Positions 1-7,512 are shown, counted from the first letter of the stretch. The stretch: DNA of 17,664 nt from an uncultured Pseudogracilibacillus sp. (GCA_937974845.1 CALJVC010000038.1:1-17664); one strand, 5' to 3'. The notes: generated by a model from the sequence alone, not told the origin. Numbers and translations: made by a program.

Positions 1-772
1 CCTTATATTCCAGCCTTAATTTGTCAGCGACCATTGCTATAAACTCAGAATTCGTCGGCTTCGCCTTCGAGACATTAATCGTATAGCCAAATAAATCTGT
101 AATGGAATCGATATTACCGCGATTCCACGCAACTTCTATAGCATGACGGATGGCCCTTTCTACTCGTGAAGCAGTCGTATTGTACTTTTCAGCGATATCG
201 GGATATAAAATTTTAGTAATAGAACCAAGTAGTTCTATGTCTTCATAGACCATCATAATGGCTTCGCGTAAATATAAGTAACCTTTAATATGGGCAGGTA
301 CACCGATGTCGTGCATGATGTCTGTAATTTTGGCTTCAAGATCAACTTCTGGCTTCACTTGTTTTATCGGGTCTATCATTGGATGTTCATTAAATTCCCC
401 TTGATGAACTTCACGAATTTTTGTTAATAAATGGTCAAAGTCGAAGGGTTTTAAAATAAAGTAATGGGCTCCTAATTGAACTGCTTGACGCATAACGTCT
501 TCCTGACCAAAGGCCGTTAACATTATAATGCGTGGCTTTTTATATAAATTCATTTCTCTAAGGTTTTTTAATACCGATAGGCCATCGACATGTGGCATAA
601 TTAGATCTAATATGATTACATCCGGCGTCAATTCCTCGATCATATCGATCGAATCAAGACCGTTAAAACAAGCTCCGACCACTTCCATATCTGGCTGATT
701 GTTTAAATAATCTTCCATAATATGTACAAGCTCTTCGTTGTCATCGATAATACAAATTGAAATCTTCTCCAA
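1..772 (-). CDS. spo0A: Spo0A, master response regulator of sporulation (3' end cut by window edge)
   Basis: Spo0A is the phosphorelay end point. When phosphorylated it binds 0A boxes and switches on early sporulation genes. The visible 257 residues hold a receiver domain (about 1–120) with the acidic pocket D10/D11, phospho-acceptor D56 in LDLIMP, T86 and K108 in ILKPF. A short linker leads to the Spo0A-type DNA-binding domain, which includes the recognition-helix region SRVERAIRH at about 202–210 and the conserved KAKPTNSEFIAMVADKLRLE near the end. B. subtilis Spo0A has 267 residues, so only about 10 are missing. The start is TTG at 770–772: a stop lies a few codons upstream in frame, the nearby ATG and GTG are out of frame, and AAGGATGG sits at good distance. 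It has its own SigH-like promoter and follows spoIVB, as in other Bacillus genomes. Identification is very secure; the TTG start is inferred. Confidence 0.97.
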   Translation of the reverse strand, partial: MEKISICIIDDNEELVHIMEDYLNNQPDMEVVGACFNGLDSIDMIEELTPDVIILDLIMPHVDGLSVLKNLREMNLYKKPRIIMLTAFGQEDVMRQAVQLGAHYFILKPFDFDHLLTKIREVHQGEFNEHPMIDPIKQVKPEVDLEAKITDIMHDIGVPAHIKGYLYLREAIMMVYEDIELLGSITKILYPDIAEKYNTTASRVERAIRHAIEVAWNRGNIDSITDLFGYTINVSKAKPTNSEFIAMVADKLRLEYK

Positions 773-810
773 TTTTAGACACCATCCTTATATTTACTCT
801 CTCATTCATA

Positions 811-840
811 CTATTCGACATAGGGAATTAAATTCCCTTT
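811..840 (-). promoter_or_regulatory. SigH-type promoter with 0A box upstream of spo0A
   Basis: On the minus strand AAAGGGAAT (832–840) and GTCGAATAG (811–819) are separated by 12 nt. This fits the SigH consensus RNAGGAWWW-N11-12-RNNGAATWW with one mismatch in the -35 element. TGTCGAA (814–820), a match to the Spo0A-binding box TGNCGAA, overlaps the -10 element. This agrees with the known SigH-dependent, Spo0A-responsive promoter of spo0A in B. subtilis. A 17-bp palindrome (822–838) also overlaps the -35 and spacer. Confidence 0.65.
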
Positions 841-847
841 ATTTTTT

Positions 848-876
848 AAAAAAACTCTCTGATTGTCATCAGAGAG
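848..876 (-). terminator. Rho-independent terminator of spoIVB
   Basis: On the minus strand a perfect 9-bp stem (868–876 with 855–863; CTCTCTGAT / ATCAGAGAG) with a 4-nt loop is followed by seven T residues (848–854). The spoIVB stop codon (869–871) lies inside the 5' arm of the stem, so the terminator overlaps the end of the gene. It separates spoIVB from the spo0A promoter. Confidence 0.85.
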
Positions 877-2140
877 CTTGAGCGAATTGTTTCCCTTCTT
901 CTTCATATAGGTCGATTTCTGCCTCTTGTAGCATCCATTCAATATGAACGCCATACCCGGAAGTTGGATCGTTTACGAAGACATGGGTTACTGCTCCAAT
1001 TAGTTTTCCATCTTGAATAATCGGACTTCCACTCATCCCTTGAACGATTCCACCGGTTTTATCAATTAATCGTTGGTCCGTTACTTTAATAATCATTCCC
1101 TTTGTCGATGGATGGGTTTGGGGAATCGAGTTAACGACTTCGATATCAAATTTTTCTACCTTATCTCCCTCGACGACCGTTAATATGTGGGCTGGACCCT
1201 TTTTTACATCTTTAGCTAGACCAATCGGAAGGGGCTTTTGTTCATCCTTCAACTTTTTCGGATCAATTTTTCCAAAAATTCCAAAGGGACTATTTTTCTC
1301 GATTGTCCCTAACTTTTCATCGTTCATCGAAAATTCTGCCTGTTTTTCTCCAGGTAAACCACGGTTACCCTTTTCGATATGAGTAATTAGCGAATTGACG
1401 ATTTTTCCATGGTGAATTTCGATTGGTTTTTTTGTATCCGCATCGGATATAACGTGTCCTAAGGCTCCATACTTACCCGTTGTACGGTCATAGAAGGACA
1501 CTGTACCGATTCCAGTAGTCGAATCTCGGATGTATACACCAATCTGGTAGGCGTCTTCCTTTTTGTTATAAGTTGGTTGAAGTTTTGTTTCTATATATTC
1601 CTTTCCCCTTTTCAATTTAATAGCGATTTTCTTATTCTTTTCTCCGGCTGTTTGGACAATATCTTTTATATCAGTTAAATTGCTTATTTTTTTCCCATCC
1701 ATTTCAACAATAATATCCCCAACCATAATATTAGCTTCTTCCGCAGGCGATTTTTCTTTTTCCATATTGGAAACTAAATGGTGACCAACGACGAGAACAC
1801 CTCGGGTATGCAATTGGACACCGATTGATTGCCCTCCAGGAACGATTTCATGGTTTTTAAGGACGTTAATGTTCACTTTTTTAATGGGAAAATTACCAAC
1901 TTTATATAACACCTTGTCCTCGTTTATTTCTGATGGATGAAGTTCGATATTGGATAAAAAGGGATAGTTCGTTTCTTTATCTGTTATTTCTTGGGCGGAG
2001 GCGACCAACTCATGTTGATCGATCGTGATATGGTTTGGAATGGAAAGGTATTCTTGAACAAATTCGGATTGCAAAGGGATCATGAGGCATGCAATTAGTA
2101 GCACTCCAATGAAAAACTTAACCTTACGTTTCCACGACAT
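869..2140 (-). CDS. spoIVB: SpoIVB, sporulation signalling serine protease with PDZ domain
   Basis: SpoIVB is made in the forespore and crosses into the intermembrane space, where it cleaves SpoIVFA to trigger SpoIVFB-dependent pro-sigmaK processing. With the start used here it has 423 residues (B. subtilis about 426). An N-terminal membrane anchor (about 8–24) is followed by a PDZ domain (about 100–185, including VQLHTRGVLVVG and the AEEANIMVGDIIVEMDGK core). A C-terminal family S55 peptidase domain carries the likely catalytic H229 (ALGHVISD), D355 (KVTDQRLI) and S370 (VQGMSGSPI). An upstream in-frame GTG at 2150–2152 exists, but it overlaps the AAGGGGAG Shine-Dalgarno, so ATG at 2138–2140 is preferred. 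It sits between recN and spo0A, as in B. subtilis. I found no convincing SigG/SigF promoter in the 168-nt gap upstream, although TGAATA occurs at 2202–2207. Confidence 0.96.
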   Translation of the reverse strand: MSWKRKVKFFIGVLLIACLMIPLQSEFVQEYLSIPNHITIDQHELVASAQEITDKETNYPFLSNIELHPSEINEDKVLYKVGNFPIKKVNINVLKNHEIVPGGQSIGVQLHTRGVLVVGHHLVSNMEKEKSPAEEANIMVGDIIVEMDGKKISNLTDIKDIVQTAGEKNKKIAIKLKRGKEYIETKLQPTYNKKEDAYQIGVYIRDSTTGIGTVSFYDRTTGKYGALGHVISDADTKKPIEIHHGKIVNSLITHIEKGNRGLPGEKQAEFSMNDEKLGTIEKNSPFGIFGKIDPKKLKDEQKPLPIGLAKDVKKGPAHILTVVEGDKVEKFDIEVVNSIPQTHPSTKGMIIKVTDQRLIDKTGGIVQGMSGSPIIQDGKLIGAVTHVFVNDPTSGYGVHIEWMLQEAEIDLYEEEGKQFAQAL

Positions 2141-2287
2141 CGCCTTGTACACTCCCCTTAAACAGATTAGCTATGTTTGAACCGGTATCATTAATGTGAC
2201 CTATTCAGTATTTTTTTAAACGAGAGAAAGATAAGAAAAAATGTTTATGATTACCTAATAAGAAGAAACAGATGTCGAGGAGGAAAA

Positions 2288-2304
2288 GGTTGCCCTAGGC
2301 AACC
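2288..2304 (-). terminator. Short hairpin terminator after recN
   Basis: On the minus strand a perfect 7-bp stem GGTTGCC–TAG–GGCAACC begins 4 nt after the recN stop and is followed by TTTTCCTCC. The T tract is short, so termination may be partial. It marks the likely end of the long operon that begins at nusB or at the OLE promoter. Confidence 0.6.
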
Positions 2305-2308
2305 CTAT

Positions 2309-4024
2309 TTATGGGGAGGGAAAGGCGCCTTTTACTAATTTTTTAAAAGTATTCGTTAAATCAATCAATTCTTCCGCATGCTCTAAAGCTGAATCGGTAA
2401 GTTTCGTACCGGTCATCATTTTTCCTAACTCCTCAATTGTCTCATCCTTTGTTAAGTGTCGAACGGCCGTAGTCGTATGGTCATTCGTTACCTTTTTTTC
2501 AATTAAAATATGCTGATCAGCCATCGCAGCAACTTGAGGTAAATGGGTAATACAAAGGGTTTGACTAGCGGTTGAGACCTGATACATTTTTTCTGCAATC
2601 GCCTGGGCTACTCGTCCACTTACACCGGCATCGATTTCATCAAAAATCACCGTTTGTACATCATCGTGTTCCGCCAGTAACTTTTTTAATGCCAGCATAA
2701 TTCGAGACATTTCTCCCCCAGATGCTACCTTATCTAGAGGCTTCAAAGGTTCTCCAATATTCGTCGATAACATGAAGATAACTTGATCGTACCCATCCTT
2801 CGTTAATTCTTCCTGTTCCGACGTCACAAAACGTACTGAAAAGCGGGCATTTTCTAAATATAGGTCTTCTAGTTCTTTTTCTAAGGCTTGTTCTAATTGA
2901 TCGGCAGTAGTTTTTCTAATTTGATGCAATTGACGGGCAATAGCCTTTGCTTCTTTTTCTTTATCTTCTATTTTACCCTGTAAATCATCTAAGCGTTCAT
3001 CTCGATGAGTAAGCGTCGCAAGCTCTTGGGTAATTTTTTCTTTATAGTCTAACATGGCTTCTACCGTTTGCCCATATTTTTTACTTAAACGGTTCAATTC
3101 ATTCAAGCGACTTTCAATTTCATTGAGACGGTTTTCATCAAAATGCATGCCCTCTTTATAGTCATTTATTTGGAAGGTTACATCCTCGAGTTGATAATAA
3201 ATATTGGTTAAAGTTTCATTGTGTTTTTGAACGAAGGAATCATGAGCAGAAGCTTTATGCATCGCTTCCTTTGCTATATGGATATTTTCTAATGCTTTCC
3301 CCTCGCCTTGTAAGGCATGGTATGCTTCCTGTAAGCTTAAGAAAATTTGTTCAAAATGTTGCAATTGCTCTCTTTCTTTTTCTAAACGTTCATCTTCGCC
3401 CTTCTCTAGTTTCGCCTCCTCCAGTTCCTTGTATTGAAACTGTAATAAATCGAGGCGATGGGCAAGTTCTTGTTCATCCGAATAGATGCGATTATATTCC
3501 TGCCGTAACTGTAAAAGCTCTTCATAGACCCTTTGATAATTAGCATAAATCGGGCCAATTGCTTCTTGATTATACTGGTCGAGTAAGGAAAGGTGTTCCT
3601 TTGCTTGTAGTAAATGGAATGTATCATGTTGGCTATGGATTTGTACTAAATGTTTTCCGATTTCTTTTAATAAGGTTAAAGTGACAAGTTTATGGTTAAC
3701 TCGACAAAGTGTCTTGCCTTTTTTATTTAATACTCTCTCTAAAATGAGAATATCTTCTTCTATCGGGATATCGTTGGCATAGCACAACTCTTCTATTTTG
3801 CCACGATTACTGTTTATTTCAAATTGACCGGTAATTTCAGCACGTTCTTTTCCATGTTTTATATATTCATTTGAAGCCCGTCCACCTATCAGCAAATGGA
3901 CAGCATCGATGATGATCGATTTTCCGGCTCCAGTTTCTCCAGTTAGAACCGTTAAACCGTCAGAAAAAGAAATCGAGACTTCATCAATAATGGCAAAATT
4001 TCGAATTGACAGGTGTGTAAGCAC
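2309..4024 (-). CDS. recN: RecN, SMC-like double-strand break repair ATPase
   Basis: RecN is a cytoplasmic SMC-family protein that gathers at DNA double-strand breaks and promotes recombinational repair. It has 571 residues (B. subtilis about 576). The N-terminal ATPase half has Walker A GETGAGKS at 29–36 and a Q-loop in VQIHSQHDT (about 132–140). A long charged coiled-coil region (about 155–380) follows. The C-terminal half has the ABC signature SGGEMS at 435–440, Walker B VIFDEIDAG around 459–467 with E463, and the switch histidine in ITHLPQV (H494). The start is GTG at 4022–4024, with AGGTGAT about 9 nt upstream; the nearby ATG is out of frame. It follows argR by 37 nt, so it is probably in the same operon, and a small hairpin follows it. 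Confidence 0.97.
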   Translation of the reverse strand: MLTHLSIRNFAIIDEVSISFSDGLTVLTGETGAGKSIIIDAVHLLIGGRASNEYIKHGKERAEITGQFEINSNRGKIEELCYANDIPIEEDILILERVLNKKGKTLCRVNHKLVTLTLLKEIGKHLVQIHSQHDTFHLLQAKEHLSLLDQYNQEAIGPIYANYQRVYEELLQLRQEYNRIYSDEQELAHRLDLLQFQYKELEEAKLEKGEDERLEKEREQLQHFEQIFLSLQEAYHALQGEGKALENIHIAKEAMHKASAHDSFVQKHNETLTNIYYQLEDVTFQINDYKEGMHFDENRLNEIESRLNELNRLSKKYGQTVEAMLDYKEKITQELATLTHRDERLDDLQGKIEDKEKEAKAIARQLHQIRKTTADQLEQALEKELEDLYLENARFSVRFVTSEQEELTKDGYDQVIFMLSTNIGEPLKPLDKVASGGEMSRIMLALKKLLAEHDDVQTVIFDEIDAGVSGRVAQAIAEKMYQVSTASQTLCITHLPQVAAMADQHILIEKKVTNDHTTTAVRHLTKDETIEELGKMMTGTKLTDSALEHAEELIDLTNTFKKLVKGAFPSP

Positions 4025-4061
4025 TTGATTCCATCACCTCTTCCATTTCTTAGACGAAACT

Positions 4062-4511
4062 TTAAAGCATCTCCTTGAAACGAGCGACGACCTGTTTCGT
4101 CTGGGCTAAAGTACGACATAAGATTAAACATGTATCGTCTCCACAAATCGTCCCCATGATCTCGTCCCAATCCAAATCGTCAATTAAAGCACCAACAGCA
4201 TTCGCATTTCCAGGTAAAGTCTTTAAGACGATGAAATTTTCAGCATAATCCATACTAACAAAGGCTTCTACCAATCGATTACGTAATTTTTCTTCCGCAT
4301 CATAGCGTTGTTCAGTCGGTACACCGTATTTATACTTACCCGATGATGAGGGAATTTTAATTAAATGCATTTCTTTTATATCCCGAGAAACCGTCGCCTG
4401 TGTGACGTTAAAGCCGAGATTTTTTAAGTGTTCGACAAGTTCGTCCTGTGTTTCAATATCGTGTTCCGCAATTAATTCCCTAATTTTTATATGGCGTTTT
4501 GCTTTACTCAT
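4062..4511 (-). CDS. argR: ArgR/AhrC arginine repressor
   Basis: This is the hexameric arginine-responsive regulator that represses arginine biosynthesis and activates catabolism. From ATG 4509–4511 it has 149 residues, the same length as B. subtilis AhrC. The N-terminal winged helix-turn-helix includes VTQATVSRDIKE (36–47). The C-terminal oligomerisation and arginine-binding domain has PGNANAVGALID (100–111) and GTICGDDT (120–127), whose acidic pair contacts arginine. An ATG two codons upstream (4515–4517) is in frame but only about one base from the GGAGGG Shine-Dalgarno, so the second ATG (about 7 nt spacing) is chosen. It lies 16 nt after tlyA and before recN, the standard Bacillus order. 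No ARG box was identified in front of it. Confidence 0.96.
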   Translation of the reverse strand: MSKAKRHIKIRELIAEHDIETQDELVEHLKNLGFNVTQATVSRDIKEMHLIKIPSSSGKYKYGVPTEQRYDAEEKLRNRLVEAFVSMDYAENFIVLKTLPGNANAVGALIDDLDWDEIMGTICGDDTCLILCRTLAQTKQVVARFKEML

Positions 4512-4527
4512 CCTCATCCCTCCATAT

Positions 4528-5343
4528 TTATTTCAACATCCGGTGGGCTTCTTCGACAAGAGACGCAATTGATGCTTTAAGGTTTACGCTCTTCTCATCA
4601 TTTTCTTTCTTTTGCCAACCTAAATGTAATAAATATTCAATATTTCCTTCACCGCCTGTGATCGGTGAATATGTTACATCAAAAAACTGAAATCCCTCCT
4701 CCTTTGAAAAAAGAAGGATTTTTTCTAAGACTTCTTCATGTACCTTGGGATCACGGACGATTCCCTTTTTACCAACTTGATGCCGTTCGGCTTCAAACTG
4801 TGGTTTAACTAGAGCAATTACATCGCTTTCTTCCAATAAAATCGATTTCAAAACCGGAAGTATCAAACGTAAGGAAATAAAGGATACGTCGATTGTCGCA
4901 ACGTTCGGCCTACCGTGTGTAAACATTTCCTCCGTAACATAACGAAAGTTTGTTCGTTCATGAACATGAACCCGTTCATCGTTTCGCAATCGCCAGTCTA
5001 ACTGGTTATAACCGACATCGATAGCATAGACTTGTTTCGCCCCATTTTGTAAGGCACAGTCGGTAAAACCTCCCGTAGAAGCTCCAATATCAACAACTGT
5101 TTTTCCGGCAATCGTCACTTGAAAAGTTTTTAAGGCTTTCTCTAATTTATAGCCACCTCTACCGACATAACGTAAACCTTCTTTAATATGGAGAGGAATC
5201 GTTCGTTCTACCTTCATTCCCGGCTTGTCTAAACGTTCGGTTTCTGAAAAAACGAGGCCAGCCATAATTAAACGTTTTGCCTTTTCCCGACTTTCGACTA
5301 AGTTTCTTTCCACTAATAATACATCTAATCGTTCTTTTCCCAT
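4528..5343 (-). CDS. tlyA: TlyA/YqxC family S4-domain rRNA methyltransferase-like protein
   Basis: TlyA-family proteins are S-adenosylmethionine-dependent 2'-O-methyltransferases. In mycobacteria and Campylobacter they methylate 16S and/or 23S rRNA, which governs capreomycin sensitivity; the role of YqxC in Bacillus is less settled. This protein has 271 residues. An N-terminal S4 RNA-binding domain (about 3–65, RLDVLLVERNLVESREKAK) is joined to an FtsJ-like Rossmann domain. That domain has the SAM-binding VVDIGASTGGFTDC (83–96) and a full K-D-K-E tetrad: K66, D152 (IDVSFIS), K180 (LVKPQFE) and E236 (GNIEYLL). So it should be catalytically competent. ATG is preceded by an AGTAGG-type ribosome site. 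The gene follows oapA by 19 nt and precedes argR by 16 nt. In B. subtilis, dxs would sit directly upstream; here oapA does. Confidence 0.93.
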   Translation of the reverse strand: MGKERLDVLLVERNLVESREKAKRLIMAGLVFSETERLDKPGMKVERTIPLHIKEGLRYVGRGGYKLEKALKTFQVTIAGKTVVDIGASTGGFTDCALQNGAKQVYAIDVGYNQLDWRLRNDERVHVHERTNFRYVTEEMFTHGRPNVATIDVSFISLRLILPVLKSILLEESDVIALVKPQFEAERHQVGKKGIVRDPKVHEEVLEKILLFSKEEGFQFFDVTYSPITGGEGNIEYLLHLGWQKKENDEKSVNLKASIASLVEEAHRMLK

Positions 5344-5362
5344 TGAATTACCTACTGTTCCT

Positions 5363-5944
5363 TTAGCTTTTTTTTTGCTTAAAAATCTTAATCCGAAGTT
5401 TATTTTCTATAAAATACACAACTTTACCTGTATACAAAAGAATATTTGTTGAATAATGGATAGCGTAATATTTTCCAAAAGCCTTTCCTCCTACAGTTAA
5501 GGCAGCAATAAAGCTCGTCAATAAAATGGAAAGAATAATTTGGAAGCTTGAACCGTCTGGATATTGGAATAAGTGAGTGATTTGTATAATGACGATCGTC
5601 ATCGCTGAACCGCTCACAATTCCAGAAATATCACCAATTACGTCGTTAGAAAAGCTAGCAACCTTTTCCGCATTACGATGAATCGCAACGGCTTCTCGCG
5701 CACCTTTTACTTTTTCGGCCGCCATTGCATGAAGCGGGGCAGGTTTTGCTGCAGCAGCTGCAATACCAAGCATATCAAAAATGATGCCGATAAAGACAAT
5801 CAACAAAACGACGATAAAGCCAATAATCCAGGATACGCTTCCGAGCAAGGAGGAAGAAAAGCTGGAAAAAATAGCCGCTAACACAAATGTGATAACGGCT
5901 ATGGTTAGACTAAATTTTATGGACTCTTTCGTTCGATCCTTCAT
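5363..5944 (-). CDS. oapA: OapA, membrane partner protein of OLE RNA
   Basis: Identified from position: it directly follows the OLE RNA, between ispA and tlyA, where OapA is found in Bacillus halodurans. Its size and multi-pass membrane character also fit. OapA is known to bind OLE RNA and bring it to the membrane. From ATG 5942–5944 it has 193 residues with four likely membrane segments: about 11–29, 36–58, 105–126 and 134–152. A basic, small-residue section (about 61–100, including IAAAAAKPAP and AAEKVKGAREAVAIHRNAEK) lies between segments 2 and 3, and the tail is very basic (NKLRIKIFKQKKS). The middle section resembles DUF21/CNNM-type Mg2+ transport domains, which is my inference. An in-frame ATG 14 codons upstream (5984–5986) gives 207 residues but has no Shine-Dalgarno; the chosen ATG has TAAGG about 10 nt upstream. 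Confidence 0.88.
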   Translation of the reverse strand: MKDRTKESIKFSLTIAVITFVLAAIFSSFSSSLLGSVSWIIGFIVVLLIVFIGIIFDMLGIAAAAAKPAPLHAMAAEKVKGAREAVAIHRNAEKVASFSNDVIGDISGIVSGSAMTIVIIQITHLFQYPDGSSFQIILSILLTSFIAALTVGGKAFGKYYAIHYSTNILLYTGKVVYFIENKLRIKIFKQKKS

Positions 5945-5989
5945 ATCATCAAACCTTATGTAAGTATGTAAAGCGGGAATGGTCATTTA

Positions 5990-6580
5990 AAAAGTTAAGA
6001 CTGCGGCTTAGGTCCAGTAGGTTTTCCCATGTAGATACCTCGTGTCGCCACGAAGGCAGTTCCCTTTTAAATCTACATTAGCCCCGTCACCGAAGGCTAG
6101 ACTGGATTACCACTTAGTCCGCACTATAATCCTTTTTAAATGTCAGATTGGAACAGCCTAGGAGCTTTCCTCTAAAAGTCCTTAACCTATTCCTAGCCTC
6201 TTTTGCAACGCTGATTTCATAGAATAAAGATTCGAACTAGTGGCCAGCTAGGTTCGAATCCAATGTTCTAATCCCCTCAGACGTCACTCAAGGCAGGCTA
6301 CGCTGCTTTACGAGATGCACAAGCATCTCCACAGGTTCATACCCCATTCCATAACTGTATCCTTTTAAGAAATAAGTTACAGAGATGGGCCTCCGCGGTA
6401 ATTGGGTCAACGCCCACATGCCTTTGTGGATCGCCCAAAAACCTTAACTCCCAGCATTGACCCAGGGCTGGGCGCCCCAAGCCAACACAAGGAACTTCAT
6501 CGATGTGCCCTTTGGCGGATTTTTAGGCCCGCCTTCAGAATAGGAGAACTCACTAGGATACTGCACCATTCCCTTTTCGT
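5990..6580 (-). ncRNA. ole: OLE RNA (ornate, large, extremophilic)
   Basis: This is a gene-free stretch of about 600 nt between ispA and oapA, clearly more G+C rich and more structured than its surroundings. Size (about 590 nt, published class about 610), synteny and the adjacent OapA gene all match OLE RNA, which forms a membrane ribonucleoprotein and affects ethanol, cold and Mg2+ tolerance in B. halodurans. Stems visible on the minus strand are: GGCGG/CCGCC near the 5' end; a CCCAGC/GCUGGG hairpin (6467–6472 with 6450–6455); CCACA/UGUGG; GAGAUGC–UUGU–GCAUCUC (6329–6312); GAUUCGAAC/GUUCGAAUC (6260–6229); and AUGUAGAU/AUCUACAU (6078–6029) enclosing a 7-bp stem with a GCGA tetraloop (6055–6038). 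The 5' end is inferred from the -10 box; the 3' end is approximate and could overlap the start of oapA translation. No protein is convincingly encoded in it. Confidence 0.88.
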
Positions 6581-6586
6581 ACTTAT

Positions 6587-6609
6587 ATTATATCACGAAA
6601 AAAGATGAA
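6587..6609 (-). promoter_or_regulatory. Extended -10 promoter for OLE RNA and downstream genes
   Basis: On the minus strand TGATATAAT (6587–6595) is a perfect extended -10 element (TGnTATAAT), 22 nt downstream of the ispA stop. No good -35 hexamer is present at 16–18 nt (TAGATT at best), which is tolerable for an extended -10 promoter. The predicted transcript start is about 6580, just where structured OLE sequence begins. It would uncouple OLE, oapA, tlyA, argR and recN from the nusB-ispA genes. Confidence 0.7.
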
Positions 6610-6630
6610 AATCTATGCCGTTATCTGTTA

Positions 6631-7512
6631 TTATGCATCGCGATTTCCAAAATGTTTCACTAAGTCCCTTAAATAGCTACCAGTAGCTCCGGATTGTTCC
6701 AAGGCTTGAAGAGCGAACCTTTCGTATTCTTGAAGCTTTTCTTTAGCCCCTTCTAGCCCAAGTAAATTAGGATAAGTACTTTTTTCATTTTCTGAATCGC
6801 TTCCTACCGGTTTACCTAATTTATCTGGATCACCGATGACATCTAAAATATCATCTTGCACTTGGAAAATTAGGCCTAAGTAATCAGCGAACTCTCGTAA
6901 ATGTTTCCTTTGTTCTTCGCTTGCTCCGGCTAAATAAGCGCCAGCTTCCACCGCAAAGCTAATTAGCTTACCGGTTTTTAAGCGATGAACCTTTTCTAAC
7001 TCTTCCAGGGAAAGCTCTTTTTCTTCGCCTTCCATATCTAAAACTTGGCCGGCTACCATGCCTGCTGGTCCCGCTGCCTTAGCTAATTCTTGAGTAATAT
7101 ATACTTTTTCTTCAGCTGTTAACAAAGCATCCTCTGCAATTAATTGGAAACTTAAAGTTAATAAACCATCACCAGCTAAAATTGCTGTAGCTTCGTCAAA
7201 GCGTTTATGGTTCGTTAAGCGGCCACGACGATAATCGTCATCATCCATCGCCGGCAAATCATCATGAATTAAAGAATACGTATGGATCATTTCTAAAGCT
7301 GCCGCGGTACGATAGGTTTTTTCAATTTTATCAGCAAAGGAGTGAAAACTGGCAAATAGCAAAACTGGTCGAAGTCGTTTACCCCCGGCAAATAAAGAAT
7401 AAGCCATGGAATCATATAATCGCTCAGGGATTGTTTTTTCTAAATACCCCTTCATTTCTCGTTCGATTGTCTCTTTTCCATCTTCGATAAAAGTTTCAAT
7501 TGAAATCGTCAT
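6631..7512 (-). CDS. ispA: Geranylgeranyl/farnesyl diphosphate synthase (IspA)
   Basis: IspA is a short-chain trans-prenyl diphosphate synthase. It condenses isopentenyl diphosphate with allylic diphosphates, giving farnesyl diphosphate for undecaprenol, quinones and haem. It has 293 residues (B. subtilis 296). Visible motifs are GGKRLRPVL (43–51); the first aspartate-rich motif DDLPAMDDDD (84–93) with the two-residue insertion of bacterial FPP synthases; the following RRGR (95–98); KTGKLI (179–184); and the second aspartate-rich motif DDILD (220–224). ATG is preceded by GAGGAG. It starts 6 nt after the xseB stop and is the last gene before the OLE RNA. The dxs gene that usually accompanies it is not next to it here. 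Confidence 0.95.
   Translation of the reverse strand: MTISIETFIEDGKETIEREMKGYLEKTIPERLYDSMAYSLFAGGKRLRPVLLFASFHSFADKIEKTYRTAAALEMIHTYSLIHDDLPAMDDDDYRRGRLTNHKRFDEATAILAGDGLLTLSFQLIAEDALLTAEEKVYITQELAKAAGPAGMVAGQVLDMEGEEKELSLEELEKVHRLKTGKLISFAVEAGAYLAGASEEQRKHLREFADYLGLIFQVQDDILDVIGDPDKLGKPVGSDSENEKSTYPNLLGLEGAKEKLQEYERFALQALEQSGATGSYLRDLVKHFGNRDA

Noticed and set aside
2153..2287. SigG/SigF promoter for spoIVB
   Set aside because: TGAATA resembles a -35 element, but no CATACTA-like -10 lies 17–18 nt downstream. A later CATAGCTA has no good -35 partner.
6229..6260. GGTTCGAATCC on the plus strand looks like a tRNA T-arm
   Set aside because: No acceptor, D or anticodon stems fit around it. The sequence is one arm of a 12-bp hairpin (with a bulged base) inside the OLE RNA on the other strand.
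6402..6608. Plus-strand open frame of 68 codons across the OLE 5' half
   Set aside because: It lies on the strand opposite to a structured RNA, has no ribosome site and no recognisable protein features.
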